Source of the DNA: AP-15 sp963787425
Lineage (GTDB): Bacteria; Pseudomonadota; Alphaproteobacteria; ATCC43930; CGMCC-115725
Direction of reading: 5' to 3'
Length of the DNA stretch: 64,000 bases
Assembly: GCA_963787425.1 (NCBI GenBank)
Contig: CAWBCV010000017.1
Location: 62,001 to 126,000 of the forward strand
Part shown: one piece after another, positions 35,586 to 43,803 of the stretch
How the letters are laid out: each line of letters begins with the position of its first letter
Numbering within the stretch: position 1 is the first letter of the stretch
Position numbers and translations under genes: made by a program
Notes under the pieces: model-generated
Database searches by the model: none
What the model was told of the DNA's origin: nothing
What the model saw: the letters and a program-made list of their open reading frames with translations, nothing else

Positions 35586-36862
35586 TTACGCTGCCGGGCG
35601 CAGAACGACGCCCTGCGGGATCTCGCCGGTGGTCACCAGCTGCCACAGCGCGACGAGCAACTTGCGCGCCAGAGCTTGCCCCTGCGCAGGCAGGGGGCGA
35701 TGATCATGGTCTTGCGGGGGCGCCGCGCGCGTCGGCGGTTCGCACCCGGTACCCCCGGCCTGCGCCGGGGCAGGCTATTGTGCCAGCGCGCTGTCCTTTT
35801 GAAACATCAGAAAGCGCCACGCCAACTGGATCATGCCGCGGCGTACGCGAGCGTTGCCGGCCCCCTGTTCTCGCCAGGGGCAGGCCCGGCCAGCCCCTTC
35901 TCCCGCCGCCGGGCGCCGCTCTCGTCGGGCGCGCCGGTCAGCCCACCATATCGGGCCACTGCCCTGCGATCGCGCAGAGCCTGCCCCGGCGCAGGCCGGG
36001 GTTACGCGAGAGGATCTCCTGCACCAGCATGTCGGCTGTCTCGATGCCGACGCCGATGATCCGCGCCAGCAGCCGCACCATCGGGTGGGCGCCGTCGTCA
36101 GGCCGCTGCTCCAGCCGTTCAAGGCGCGCGGCTTCGATTTCGCGGATCTGATGGTTGATCAGGTGCAGCCGAGCCAGATCGCGCCGCAACTCGGCCAGGG
36201 TGTTTGGCGGCAGCGGCGTACCCTCGGGCGTGCGCAGCCCCTCAAGCCGCGCCGGCGCCGTGCGCAGGCTTGGTTTGAAACGGCGGATGCCGAGGCGGGC
36301 GAGGGCGCTCTTCATCCGATTGACGATGTGCGTGCGTTCGCTGACGAGACTTTCGCGCTCGCGGCTCGGCCGTTTGGCGTCCTCCTCTCGAGGGTCGGGA
36401 TCGCGGCCATGCTGCAATGGTCGCGTTCACCGCGAAGCCAACCGAGAAAGGCGCGCTTGAGGAGCGCGCTATCGAGCCGGTCGGTTTTGGCGCGGCGGTG
36501 TTCGCGCGACACCGCCACGCTGGTCGCGTGGATGACATAGGCTTCGACGTCGCGCGCCCGCAGCCAGCGGGCCAGCCAGAAGCCGTCACGTCCCGCCTCA
36601 AAAGCCTGCCCCGGCGAAGGCCGGAGGCAACCGCAATCCGTGTGATCAGGCGGCCGGCCTTGCTGGCCTCGTCGCGCCAGCGATGCAGCAGCCAAAGCAG
36701 CGCCCCTTCGTCCGCTTCCAGCTTCTTTGCAGGATGGCGCTCAACTCCCGGAACGATCCCGCCGACGAGCCAGCTCGATTGGCTCATCTCGATGACGGCG
36801 ATCAACGTGCTATCCTGATCCAGAGCGGCGAGGCATCTGCTCAAGTCATTCGGCTGCGGCAT
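35586..36862 (-). pseudogene. IS110-family (IS116/IS902) transposase relic
   Basis: From the ATG at 36862 the protein reads MPQPNDLSRCLAALDQDS, IAVIEMSQSSWLVGGIVPGV (DEDD-type RuvC-like start), LLHRWRDEASKAGRLITRIA, then in another frame EAGRDGFWLARWLRARDVEA and HRRAKTDRLDSALLKRAFLG, RMKSALARLGIRRFKPSLRT, LEGLRTPEGTPLPPNTLAEL and GVGIETADMLVQEILSRN. The C-terminal part is recovered in pieces to VLRPAA before a TAA at 35586. At least five short palindromic insertions and one or more other frameshifts interrupt it. The element sits between the two halves of the istA relic. Confidence 0.85.
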
Positions 36863-36924
36863 CGGGCACTCCGTCGGTTTTCTTTGCAGCGACGATTGTG
36901 CCTTCACCTCGTCGCTCGCCCCAT

Positions 36925-37492
36925 AGCATCTCTTGAGGCTCACACTCTGATGCCGGCGTGCAGGCGGTCGGCTCGACCAGGTAGTGCCCGCACATCTGCA
37001 GAAACGGCGGTTGAATTGGCGGTCCTTGCCGACAAATACGGTCTCGACCGCCGTCTTTATGTTGTCGTAGATGCCCCTCGTGCAGGCGCCTCTGTAACAC
37101 TCAAAGGCGCGAGCATGGGCATCGAACACTATCTCCTGGCTCTCGCGCGGATAAGCCCGCACGAATGGCATCCCGCTGTGGCAGAGCCGGACATGCGCCA
37201 CCTTGATGGTGACCGGCATGCGGTTCATCAGTACGATCTCGTGGCTCCAGTCGAACTGGTAGGCCTTACCCGGCGCAAAGCTCAGCGGCACATAGGCTTG
37301 CGCCGTCGCGCTCGCGTGCGCTCGAAGCCACACCCTCGCGTAGTGGCGAACGGCGTCATAGCCGCCCTCGTAACCGAGCCGTCGCAGCTTCCTCGAATAC
37401 CGGATTAGCGTCAGCCGCTCGCGCGCCGGCTTCTCCGCGTTCGCCAGAAGCAACGCATCGAGCTGCTCCCGCCACGGATCAATCCGCGGCAA
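36925..37492 (-). pseudogene. istA: IS21-family istA relic, N-terminal half
   Basis: The frame gives DPWREQLDALLLANAEKPAR, ERLTLIRYSRKLRRLGYEGG, YVPLSFAPGKAYQFDWSHEI (with the first catalytic Asp in the DWS motif), HVRLCHSGMPFVRAYPRESQ and CTRGIYDNIKTAVETVFVGK (second Asp in DN). The usual HTH N-terminus is absent, cut at the border with the IS256 relic near 37500. The frame shifts near 37000 and the sequence stops near 36925, where the IS110 relic begins; the protein resumes at 35065. The long open frame 36242-37492 is a chance fusion of two relics. Confidence 0.83.
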
Positions 37493-37529
37493 TGGTTGCC
37501 GGCGCCCCTCGTAGTGAAACTCAATCGTG

Positions 37530-38815
37530 TCCCGGGCTGTGGTGTAAGAGCGGCGTCGGTTTGGCGCTCTCCGGCGAGTTTAGCCGAGATCGTCAGGCTG
37601 CCAGGCGGCAGCTTGAAGATCGGATCCTCGCTCAATGGAGCGATGGTTTCCAGGGTCATGTAATTATAACGGGCGCGCCGCACGGCCCATTCATCGTTCT
37701 GCTCGAGCAGGATAGCGCCGACCAAACGGGTGATGGCGTCCTCGTTGGGGAAGATGCCGACGACGTCGGTGCGGCGCTTGATCTCGCCATTAAGTCGTTC
37801 CAGCGGATTGGTGGAGTGGATCTTGGGTCTGTGATCCTTGGGGAAGCTCATAAACGCGAGGACATCGGCTTCGGCCTCATCCATCAGCGTCGCCAGCTTT
37901 GCAACCTTGAGCCTGAGCTGATCGGCAACCTGGCGCCATTACAGGAGGGCCATTTTCGGCGTCCTCCTGGGCGAAGGCGGTGGCGATGAAGGCGGCGACG
38001 ACACGCCGGCCTTGCTTGCCAGCATGAGCCGGGACATTGCGCCTGAAGTGCACGCGGCAACGCTGCCAGGAGGCGTGCAGCACCTTGGCAACAGCCGCCT
38101 TGAGCCCCTCATGCGCATCCGAGATCACCAGCTTGACGCCGCGCAGGCCGCGCCTGGCCAGCGAACGCAAAAACTCGGTCCAGAAGGTCTCGGCCTCGGA
38201 GGCGCCAATAGCCATGCCCAGCACCTCACCCACACGGGACAAGCCCGTGGGCTGAAGGCCCACGGCCGTCACTGTTAACGGCTACGGCGACGATAACAGC
38301 GACCGAGACGATGCGGCCGTTGGCGCGGACCTTCACATAAGTCGCATCCAGCCAGAGATAGGGCCAATCTCCTTCCAGCGGCCGATTGAGGAAGGCGGCG
38401 ATCTTGTCGTCAATGTCGCCGCACAACCGGCTGACTTGGCTTTTCGAGATGCCGGTCATGCCCATTGCTTTGACCAGCTCATCGACCGAGCGCGTCGACA
38501 CGCCCTGAACATAAGCCTCCTGGATCACCGCCCTGAGCGCCTTCTCGGCCATGCGACGCGGTTCCAGAAAGGCCGGGAAATAACTGCTCTTGCGCAGCTT
38601 CGGGATGCAAGCTCGACGGCCCCGGCGCGCGTCTCCCAGACCCGGTCGCGATAGCCGTTTCGATAATTGATTCGCTCCCGGCGGCGCTCTCCATGCGCCG
38701 CGCCGGTCAGGCTTTCGACTTCCAGCTCCATCAGCCGTTGCGCGGCAAAACCCACCATTTCGCGTAGTAAATCAGCATTCGAGCTCTTCTTCAGCAGCGT
38801 TCGAAGGCTCATCAT
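37530..38815 (-). pseudogene. IS256-family (Mutator-like) transposase relic
   Basis: Four frames carry consecutive parts: MMSLRTLLKKSSNADLLREM through YRNGYRDRVWETRAGAVEL; AEKALRAVIQEAYVQGVSTR, DELVKAMGMTGISKSQVSRL, PLEGDWPYLWLDATYVKVRA (first catalytic Asp); EVLGMAIGASEAETFWTEFL and RGLRGVKLVISDAHEGLKAA (second Asp); and HSTNPLERLNGEIKRRTDVV (catalytic Glu) with VGIFPNEDAITRLVGAILLE. Frameshifts near 38580 and 37900 and a repeat insertion at 38230-38265 inactivate it. TGTGTAAGAGCGG-like sequence near 37540 fits an IS256 end. Confidence 0.88.
38230..38265. repeat. Family C repeat, copy 2 (in IS256 relic)
   Basis: It is inserted between the codons for VNSDGR and EVLGMAIG of the IS256 transposase. 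It is in inverted orientation relative to the copy at 35401-35435 and differs from it at only a few bases. Confidence 0.75.
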
Positions 38816-38892
38816 CTCATCGGTCTCGTCGGGTCCTTGGTTCGCGTGAAGGTTTGGCGACCAAACCCTACCGGAGACCCGCGATGACCACC

Positions 38893-38960
38893 GCTGTGGA
38901 TAAGTGGCCCGCCGCCGCCAGACTCGTGGCGGTCGCTGCGGCGGGCCACTTACCCACAGC
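38893..38960. repeat. 68-bp hairpin element with CTGTGG-type ends, copy 2
   Basis: Inverted arms of 23 bases (38893-38915 and 38938-38960) match at 22 positions. The left arm begins GCTGTGGATAAGTGG and the right ends CCACTTACCCACAGC. The end pattern matches the element at 35185-35281. Confidence 0.75.
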
Positions 38961-39125
38961 TCCTACACCACCCCAGGGGACACGACCTCATGTCCCCCAT
39001 GGAAGCCATTGTCAACCCGCGCTCCCGGGGGTCACCCCCAAAACAGGGGCCTTATTCCATGCCGATTTACAAACTCGTCGCTGGAGGGAAGTGGATTTGA
39101 CCCATCGGGCGAACTCGAGGGAGAT

Positions 39126-39143
39126 GGATTCGAACCCTCGGTC
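39126..39143 (-). repeat. tRNA T-arm-like 18-mer, copy 1
   Basis: Read on the minus strand this is GACCGAGGGTTCGAATCC, the consensus of a tRNA T-arm. It is followed by ATCTCCCTCGAG, resembling the 3' end of a tRNA-Ser. No full tRNA can be folded around it. The identical 18-mer occurs on the plus strand at 46291-46308. Confidence 0.5.
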
Positions 39144-39541
39144 CCGCTTTACATACTCACCGTTTCGGACCCCCTCTTGTCGGCTCCGTGACGTCCCGTT
39201 CGCCAAAACGGAAATCACCCTTTCGCGACCGGGTACCGAGCGCTCGAAGCCCGCTTCCGCCGCCGAGTGTACCGAACAACCGCCTGCGGGCTTTCCGCTG
39301 GCGCGTTACCGACGTCGCCGCAGATGGGGCGATCTCCGCCCATCGGTCTACGGGACGCCGCGGGCGATTTGGTGCGCGCCCGCGACGATCGCCGACGGCA
39401 TCGAGGAATTCCTCGAAGTCAAATACCTCTGCGTGGGCGGCACCGACCGCTCATGAACGGGCCTTGAGGCGCACGGAGAGCGGTGAGCATCTTGAACCCG
39501 CTCACGCGGCCCCTGGCCGGGTAGGGTCGGTTTGAGCGTCC

Positions 39542-40078
39542 CTATTGCGCCGATAATTTGCCCTCGACGAAGCTTTTGAGGCGCTGAAGCTGTTCGTCGA
39601 GCACCCGGTCGACCCTCGGCGCCCATTGCTCCATCCCGCTGCGGATGTAGCCGCCGACGACATAGCTCTGCGTGAGGCTGGTGCCGCCCTCGACCGGTTT
39701 CAGCGTCCAACTGAGTGTCCCGTCGACGCCCTCTGTCTGCAACGGGCCAAGCGCACCGCGCAGACGCAACCCCTCGCCCGGCGCGGCGAAGACGACCTGC
39801 AAAAGCTGCACCGAGCCGCCATCCTTCAACCGCTCGCAAAAGCAACCGCCGGCGTGCAATTCCATGCTGAGGTTGCCGGCATCGCGCGAGAAGGTGTGCG
39901 ACGGGCTCCACCAGCCGCCGACCTCCCCGAGCGCGGCATAGATCCGATCGGCAGGCGCCGAGATCGTGGTCATGGTCACGACCTCGAAGCCGGTCGGTGT
40001 GGCAGACTTGACCTCAGCCGAGGCCGGACCGGCGACGGCCAAGACGAAGGCAAGCGGCACCAAGCCCCTGATCAGCAT
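39542..40078 (-). CDS. Exported SRPBCC-fold protein
   Basis: This is a 178-residue protein with a signal peptide (LIRGLVPLAFVLAVAGPASA) and a START/SRPBCC-like domain: TMTTISAPADRIYAALGEVG, GGWWSPSHTFS, TLSWTLKPVEGGTSLTQSY and DEQLQRLKSFVEG. SRPBCC proteins bind small hydrophobic ligands in a deep cavity. An exported member in an ArsR/GST operon could bind a toxic lipophilic compound, but no ligand is known. It is the last gene of a four-gene leftward group, 16 bases after the GST stop. Confidence 0.75.
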   Translation of the reverse strand: MLIRGLVPLAFVLAVAGPASAEVKSATPTGFEVVTMTTISAPADRIYAALGEVGGWWSPSHTFSRDAGNLSMELHAGGCFCERLKDGGSVQLLQVVFAAPGEGLRLRGALGPLQTEGVDGTLSWTLKPVEGGTSLTQSYVVGGYIRSGMEQWAPRVDRVLDEQLQRLKSFVEGKLSAQ

Positions 40079-40094
40079 TGCTCGGCCCTCCGAT

Positions 40095-40757
40095 TCAGGC
40101 GGCAGCCGCCACCCGTTCGAGCAGCTTGTCCCAGGTGGTCGCCTTCATGCTCGGGCGCACTTCGATGCGTGCGAGCCAGCCGTTCAGGTTCTCGTGGTCC
40201 TGCAATATCGCCACGCCTTCCGGCGCCAACGCGAACATCGAGAGATGCGGCGCGAGCAGCAAATCGGCGAGGCTGAGCGCGTCCCCCGCCAGCCAGGCAT
40301 GACCGTCGAGCAGCCGTCCGATCTCGGCGATGCAGATCTGCGCGTTGGGGATAGCCTTGACAATCGCGTCTTCATCGACCGGCCGATTGAAACGCGGCGC
40401 GACGACGCGATTGCGGGTGATCGGCGCCGAGACCTGCGGCATGACATACCAGTCGGTGATGCCCATCAGCTGGTTCATCCGCGCCGCCGCGCGCGGCTCT
40501 TCCGGCTGCAGCCGCGGGCCGGGCACGACTGCATCGACGTAGCGCATGATGGCCTGGGTCTCGTACAGCATCCAGCCGTCATGCTCGAAGGCCGGAATTC
40601 GGCCGAACGGGTGGTGCGACAGATGCGGGTGCTGCTTGAGCGCGCCGGGCGCCATCGCGGCAAATTCGTAGTCCGCGCCTTTCTCTTCCAGCGTCAACAG
40701 GGCGGCGCGCACATACGGGCTGCCGGGAATGCCGTGAACGACCATCTTTGACGTCAT
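40095..40757 (-). CDS. Glutathione S-transferase family protein
   Basis: This is a 220-residue cytoplasmic protein with an N-terminal thioredoxin-fold half and a helical C-terminal half. GSPYVRAALLTLEEKG at the start carries the probable catalytic Ser. HPFGRIPAFEHDGWMLYET contains the cis-Pro and the glutathione-binding E-[ST] turn. The second half has LAGDALSLADLLLAPHL. It likely conjugates glutathione to an electrophile. It lies between two SRPBCC genes in an ArsR-controlled operon, which fits a detoxification or stress role. Confidence 0.87.
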   Translation of the reverse strand: MTSKMVVHGIPGSPYVRAALLTLEEKGADYEFAAMAPGALKQHPHLSHHPFGRIPAFEHDGWMLYETQAIMRYVDAVVPGPRLQPEEPRAAARMNQLMGITDWYVMPQVSAPITRNRVVAPRFNRPVDEDAIVKAIPNAQICIAEIGRLLDGHAWLAGDALSLADLLLAPHLSMFALAPEGVAILQDHENLNGWLARIEVRPSMKATTWDKLLERVAAAA

Positions 40758-40772
40758 GGTTTCATCCCCTCT

Positions 40773-41240
40773 TCAGGTTGCAGCGGAATTGGCATAGTCG
40801 ACGAAATGGCGCTCGAACACGGTGCCCCAACCGCGGTCATAGCGTTCGCGCAAGCTCGCTGCGGCGTCGCCGAGCTGTTCCCAGCCCGAATGCGTCAGCT
40901 CGACCGTGGTGCCGCGATCCTCCGGCGTGAAGCGGATCTCGACCAATTGCTCCTGCTCGGCTGGCAGTTCGACGATCCAGGAAAAGGTAAGTCGATGCGG
41001 CGGGTCATACGCCAGCACGGTTCCCCAGGCCGTCTCGTGCCCATCGGCTGCACGTTCGAACACCCGCCCGCCGACCCGCGGCTCGATCGCACAGTCGACC
41101 GGATCGGGGCCGGTATGGACTCGCGACAGCGGCCACCAGCGCGCGAAATCGCCCGCAGAAAGCGCGAAAGCCCGCGCCGGCGCAGCGCGAACCGTCACCG
41201 TCTTGACGATCGGCGGGACCGGGAACGGGGCGAGCGTCAT
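40773..41240 (-). CDS. SRPBCC/AHSA1-like protein
   Basis: This is a 155-residue cytoplasmic protein of the AHSA1-type SRPBCC family: TVTVRAAPARAFALSAGDFA, WWPLSRVH, GGRVFERAADGHETAWGTVL, YDPPHRLTFSW and EIRFTPEDRGTTVELTHSGW are the typical sequence blocks. The frame extends to 41294, but the ATG at 41240 follows GGAGGG and starts right after the ArsR stop, so it is preferred. AHSA1-type genes are very often paired with an ArsR regulator, as here; ligand and function are unknown. Confidence 0.82.
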   Translation of the reverse strand: MTLAPFPVPPIVKTVTVRAAPARAFALSAGDFARWWPLSRVHTGPDPVDCAIEPRVGGRVFERAADGHETAWGTVLAYDPPHRLTFSWIVELPAEQEQLVEIRFTPEDRGTTVELTHSGWEQLGDAAASLRERYDRGWGTVFERHFVDYANSAAT

Positions 41241-41245
41241 CCCTC

Positions 41246-41545
41246 CTACTCCTCGTCGATCGCTGCGGCCATTCCGCCGAGCGCCTCGTGCCACATCGCC
41301 TCGATCGCCGCCCGCAGCTCGCCGAGCGCTTGCGGATTGGCCGCATAGAGCCGCTGCGTGCCATTGCGCCGCTCGGTGATCAACCCGGCCTCTTTCAACA
41401 CCTTCAAGTGTTGCGAGACGGCGGGGCGGCTGACCGGCAGGCCTTCGGCGATCACCGTGACCGGCCGAGGAGCGGCGAGGATACGCTCGAAGACCAGGCG
41501 CCGCGTCGGATCGGAGAGTGCGGCCAACGCCGCTTCGTAAGCCAT
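41246..41545 (-). CDS. ArsR-family winged-helix regulator
   Basis: This is a 99-residue DNA-binding repressor. The ArsR-type fold is clear: ALAALSDPTRRLVFERIL, then the recognition helix region PVSRPAVSQHLKVLKEAGLI, and the wing ITERRNGTQRLYAANP. There are no metal-binding cysteines (no ELCVCDL motif), so it is not an arsenic/metal sensor of the classic type. It belongs to the subgroup that controls AHSA1 genes. It is first in the operon with SRPBCC, GST and exported SRPBCC genes, probably autoregulated through the site just upstream. Confidence 0.9.
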   Translation of the reverse strand: MAYEAALAALSDPTRRLVFERILAAPRPVTVIAEGLPVSRPAVSQHLKVLKEAGLITERRNGTQRLYAANPQALGELRAAIEAMWHEALGGMAAAIDEE

Positions 41546-41546
41546 A

Positions 41547-41568
41547 ACTTACGTTAGCGTCAACTTAC
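41547..41568 (-). promoter_or_regulatory. Candidate ArsR-type operator
   Basis: Immediately before the arsR start, the minus strand has two direct GTAAGTT copies flanking GTTGACGCTAAC, whose outer bases are complementary. The position is right for autorepression. The site is inferred from symmetry only. Confidence 0.4.
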
Positions 41569-42064
41569 CATTGCCGTCAAGCACTTTCGGATGTGCACGG
41601 TGGAGCGCGGGGGTTGCGCGCGGTACCCTGCTCATCGCGCAAAGCTCGGACACTCAGTTTACTTCGCAGTGAAATGGCGGCCAGCGCGGGATTCCCTGAT
41701 CAGGCGAATAACTTCCCTGATGGCCCGATTTAATTCCCTGCTAGGCCAAAATAAAATTCCCTGTTCCGATGCATAGGAATTGCGTCGTAAGCGATTGACT
41801 CTGATGCTGGATTGCGAGCCAGTAAGCGCACTCGGAGGCCCAGACGAACAAAATACCCTTTATTCTCCCTGCTAGCAGGGAATTTGGCTTCAGAGACGAG
41901 TTCGCTCGTGACTGGCTTCTCCACCAGTGAGTTCTGATGCGAACCTAACTTCCTCGGGGGAGCGGTTGCATGAATCCCCCGATCAACGGAAGATCGCGGT
42001 TCATCGTAGCGGAAGTGACGGAGAGGTCGAAGGTGACGCGTCCAGCGCTGTCACCGCGACCCGA
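41569..42064. other. Non-coding stretch between arsR and brxL relic
   Basis: Apart from the TTCCCTG repeat region (41690-41885) it holds no supported gene. Confidence 0.45.
41690..41885. repeat. Cluster of TTCCCTG motifs ending in a palindrome
   Basis: TTCCCTG occurs four times (about 41692, 41711, 41732 and 41756) with AT-rich spacing of about 20 bases, then at 41868-41881 as the palindrome CCCTGCTAGCAGGG. It lies in the intergenic gap between the arsR operon and the brxL relic. Function unknown. Confidence 0.55.
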
Positions 42065-42945
42065 TCCTCAACGCTAGTTCGGTGATATCGACACGCCGCT
42101 CCTACCGTGAGCTGGCGAGCAGAACTGGCACACCCGTGTGATCCGCCGACCTGGCGGGTCAAACGAGCGCAACTGCACGGTGAATTCGTGTTCGCGCGGA
42201 TTGCGATCGCCGGCCAGTTCGCCGCCGCGGGCATAGAGGTTTTGCTCGGCGATCCTGACGCATTCCTGGAAAGGCGCGGGCGGCGACTGGTTGAGAATGC
42301 GCACACCGCCCCCGGCCCCTCATTGACCTCGATCCGGTACAGCCCGACTGCCTCGTCCAGGCCGCCCGGTCTAATTGCCCAGACTTGCCCATGGGAGAGC
42401 GCGTCGGGACCGATGCTGTCCTCGGACTGTAACTCGGGCGTGGGAACGAACTTCTCACCCCGTCAAGGCCCCTAGCTGTAGGAGAACTGGGTATCGCGGA
42501 ATTCAAGCCGAGCCGATCCGCTTCTGCTGCTCCTTGACCCCCCGCCGACGCTCCAAGGCGAGCCGCACCACCCATTTGAGATCATCACCGGGAACACCTG
42601 GCGAAGGGTCCGGGTAGAGCAATTTCAACCAACCCCGAAACGGTCTTGCCGACAGCGTTGCCATCGCGGCCCGACAGTGCCGCCCTTGCAACATGCCCGA
42701 GCGTGGCTGCGGGGCCAGCACGTCGGACACCAGGCCAAAACGATCGGTAAACAATCCACGGCTCACCTTCGGGATGCCTAGCCCGGCAAGTACGAATGTA
42801 TTCGGTTCACAAATACGGTGGCATTGCGCATCTCGGATGGTAACGCGCCGAACAGGTGGCCAATCCGCTGTTGATGCTGAACATCGACTTTGAAATTTCC
42901 GACGAGGGCGATGGAGCCCTCGCCGCGGATGCGCTCGGCGCTGGA
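42065..42945 (-). pseudogene. brxL: brxL relic (BREX Lon-protease-like protein)
   Basis: Pieces in several minus-strand frames line up with BrxL of BREX phage defence. From 5' to 3': AERIRGEGSIALVGNFKVDV and HLFGALPSEM; NRIHSYLPG; SRGLFTDRFGLVSDVLA; WLKLLYPDPSPGVPGDDLKW; RLALERRRGVKEQQKRIGSA; FVPTPELQSEDSIGPDAL; GLYRIEVNEGPG; VRILNQSPPAPFQECVRIAE; and LAGDRNPREHEFTVQLRSFD. These cover the end of the AAA+ domain and the Lon-like protease part. The N-terminal DNA-binding and Walker parts and the extreme C-terminus are gone. Four or more frameshifts show it is dead. No other brx/pgl gene is seen in the window. Confidence 0.8.
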
Positions 42946-43803
42946 TGGCGATTGAACGCGACTACATGCGTCGGCGTTATCCCGGTCTTTAGGCGACGAG
43001 AACGTCGTCGGGAGGTAATCGTGGCGTTGTGGTCCTGAGGCGGAGATTTTACCGAGATTCCGACAGGAGGCAATTCCCCCCCGCCGCTGGATCTGGCACC
43101 CTCGGTTGCAGCAGCCCCTCGCCGGGCGGGAGCGGGTGTAGCTTAGGGTTAGAGCACAACCTTGCGGGACATCCCGCGTTCCCGCGACAGGCGCCGCGAG
43201 ACTCTCTCGCGACCGCCAACCCGTTACCCAAACCGAACAAACTCTCACGCTTGGGGCGCTCCAGCGGGGTCGGGAACCACGCCAATTGCCCACGCACCGC
43301 GGCGGCGCTCCAAGAACATCGGGATCCGCAGTCCACCCGCGAGGTGGCAACACCTCGGCAAGCGCCGGCCCCAACCGACAGATCGCTCAGCTTCTTCTCT
43401 TGACCACTCCCTCAGCAACCATCTGCAGTTGCTCGATTTCTTCGATTGAAAAGGCGCTGTCCTTCAGAAATTTCACTAATGCCAAAATAGGTGGACGCTC
43501 TTGAAGGAAATTTGAAACCTCCGTGTCAGTAAAGGATGACAGTCGAAATAGCACGTCGGGTCTTTGCTACTTCTCACGCCGCCGCCGTTAGAGCCAATAT
43601 CAACCCCCTCTGGGCGATCAGCAACGTGCGGCGCATGACCGTTTCCCACGACGCCAGCATCAGATTAGTCATCATAACCGGGACCGAAACCCTCTTTCGG
43701 CGTCTACGACTTGCCGTGGCAGGCTTTCTTCGTCGGTTGCTGCAGGGTTTAAGCGCGCCACAACTCTCGATGTTCCAATCAGGCGGACCACCTGGCCCGT
43801 AGC
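42946..43803. other. 858-base stretch between brxL relic and katG, no gene supported
   Basis: A minus-strand frame around 43400-43510 reads RPPILALVKFLKDSAFSIEE then IEQLQMVAEGVVKRRS, which looks protein-like and may be a relic, but I do not recognise it. The rest has frames without motifs. Confidence 0.4.

Larger units (their letters stand above)
35067..36627. repeat. Family A short palindromic repeats, six copies in IS relics
   Basis: Copies of 20-35 bases built on CCTGCCCCGGCGCAGGCCGG (and variants with GGGGCAGGC) lie at 35067-35090, 35674-35697, 35747-35775, 35857-35893, 35978-36001 and 36603-36627. Both orientations occur. Each can fold into a GC-rich hairpin. Five fall inside the IS110 relic, and removing those at 35978 and 36603 rejoins the expected IS110 protein sequence. 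Further partial matches occur at 33674 and 34041. Confidence 0.75.
38816..39541. other. Gap after the IS graveyard, no gene supported
   Basis: It contains the hairpin element at 38893-38960 and the T-arm-like sequence at 39126-39143. Plus-strand frames up to 200 codons have no motifs and look like GC-driven open frames. Confidence 0.4.

Noticed and set aside
36242..37492. A single 416-residue gene
   Set aside because: The frame runs by chance from the istA relic into the IS110 relic; the two parts belong to different transposase families.
39100..39170. tRNA-Ser gene
   Set aside because: Only the T-arm and part of the acceptor 3' strand are present; no anticodon or D arm can be folded.
38854..39456. 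200-residue plus-strand gene
   Set aside because: The frame runs through the hairpin element and the T-arm-like repeat and has no protein-like features.
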